Source: CAMYJH01 sp041589735 (GTDB taxonomy: Bacteria; Pseudomonadota; Gammaproteobacteria; HK1). From it: 6,331 bases of DNA. Under the pieces are notes generated by a model that was given only the letters and a program-made list of their open reading frames with translations, was not told where the DNA came from and made no database searches. This document shows, one piece after another, positions 5,872-6,331 of the stretch (within the stretch, counting starts at the first letter, position 1; every line of letters begins with the position of its first letter). Location: assembly GCA_041589735.1 (NCBI GenBank), contig JBFHVA010000215.1:1-6331 (forward strand). Direction: 5' to 3'. A program made the translations under genes and the position numbers.

Positions 5872-5959
5872 TGGTGCCCGAGGCCGGATTCGAACCGGCA
5901 CGGCCTTTCGGCCAGCGGATTTTAAGTCCGCTGCGTCTACCTGATTCCGCCACCCGGGC
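5872..5959 (-). tRNA. tRNA-Leu (anticodon UAA), CCA encoded
   Basis: An 88-base class II tRNA. The acceptor GCCCGGG pairs with CTCGGGC with one G-U. The anticodon stem CGGA/TCCG holds loop CTTAAAA with anticodon TAA. A long variable arm (TGGCCGAAAGGCC) and a perfect T stem GCCGG/CCGGC with loop TTCGAAT follow. CCA is encoded at 5874-5872. It is the last tRNA of a Gly-Cys-Leu cluster, as in E. coli glyW-cysT-leuZ, and the Rieske-like gene begins seven bases after it. Confidence 0.97.
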
Positions 5960-6078
5960 AGGCAATTTCATCTCATCGCGGTTCCGATTGTATGGGGCGT
6001 AAGTCCAAATTCGAAGGCGGGCCACGTCGACACGCCCTGAATGAAGATATCGAGTAAAAGGTCAATGAGGTCTTGAAA

Positions 6079-6152
6079 TGGAGGCTGAGGTCGGAATCGA
6101 ACCGGCGTAGACGGCTTTGCAGGCCGCTGCATAACCACTCTGCCACTCAGCC
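6079..6152 (-). tRNA. tRNA-Cys (anticodon GCA), CCA encoded
   Basis: A 74-base tRNA. Acceptor GGCTGAG pairs perfectly with CTCAGCC, with discriminator U and encoded CCA (6081-6079). The anticodon stem GCGGC/GCCGT holds loop CTGCAAA with anticodon GCA. The T arm reads GCCGG-TTCGATT-CCGAC, so its second pair is C opposite A rather than a Watson-Crick pair. All other stems are sound. It lies 77 bases after tRNA-Gly and 119 bases before tRNA-Leu on the same strand. Confidence 0.96.
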
Positions 6153-6229
6153 TTGAGCCGCCGCGGTCTCTTGAACTTCTGCGGGATGGGAGCCGTCGGC
6201 GCACCCGCCGAAAGCCGCGTAGAGGAAGT

Positions 6230-6305
<76 letters not shown>

Positions 6306-6320
6306 GCGACCGAACTCCGT

Positions 6321-6326
6321 ATTCTA
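6321..6326 (-). promoter_or_regulatory. Possible -10 box of the tRNA cluster promoter
   Basis: On the - strand TAGAAT matches five of six bases of the sigma-70 -10 consensus. It ends 15 bases before the first base of tRNA-Gly, which would put the transcript start near 6314 and leave a short 5' leader for RNase P removal. The -35 box would lie beyond the window edge, so this cannot be confirmed here. Confidence 0.45.
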
Positions 6327-6331
6327 TTGTC

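Overview
The window looks like a core chromosomal segment of a GC-rich gammaproteobacterium. Three things suggest this: a chromosome-dimer-resolution (dif) site very close to the E. coli sequence at 1761-1788, a tRNA cluster in the order Gly(GCC)-Cys(GCA)-Leu(UAA) (the order of E. coli glyW-cysT-leuZ), and a set of aerobic acyl-CoA metabolism genes. I cannot name the genus. No transposase, integrase, CRISPR array or phage gene is visible.

Left arm (1-1744, all + strand): the 3' end of a glutaryl-CoA dehydrogenase gene, a hairpin, a complete class III omega-aminotransferase of the GabT/DavT type, and a GC-rich terminator-like hairpin. The dif site begins 17 bases past that hairpin.

Centre (1789-2501): about 710 bases with no credible gene. 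It holds several inverted repeats and a good + strand intrinsic terminator at 2198-2226 whose transcript is unknown.

Right arm (2502-6331, all - strand): read in transcription order from the right edge, there is a possible -10 box, tRNA-Gly, tRNA-Cys, tRNA-Leu, a small Rieske-fold protein whose cluster histidines are replaced so that it carries four cysteines, an acetyl-CoA acetyltransferase-type thiolase, a CaiB/BaiF-family CoA-transferase, and a cold-shock protein with its own leader.

Every gene left of dif points right and every gene right of dif points left. That is the layout expected if replication forks converge here, so this is probably the replication terminus. Metabolically, an omega-aminotransferase, a CoA-transferase, glutaryl-CoA dehydrogenase and a thiolase could act in series on 5-aminovalerate, glutarate, glutaryl-CoA and acetyl-CoA (the aminovalerate branch of lysine degradation). 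The substrates of the CoA-transferase and thiolase are not determined by the sequence, and the two halves of the set lie on opposite sides of dif.

The least ordinary item is the four-cysteine Rieske-like protein at 5529-5864. Its start codon lies seven bases after the CCA end of tRNA-Leu, with no visible Shine-Dalgarno sequence.
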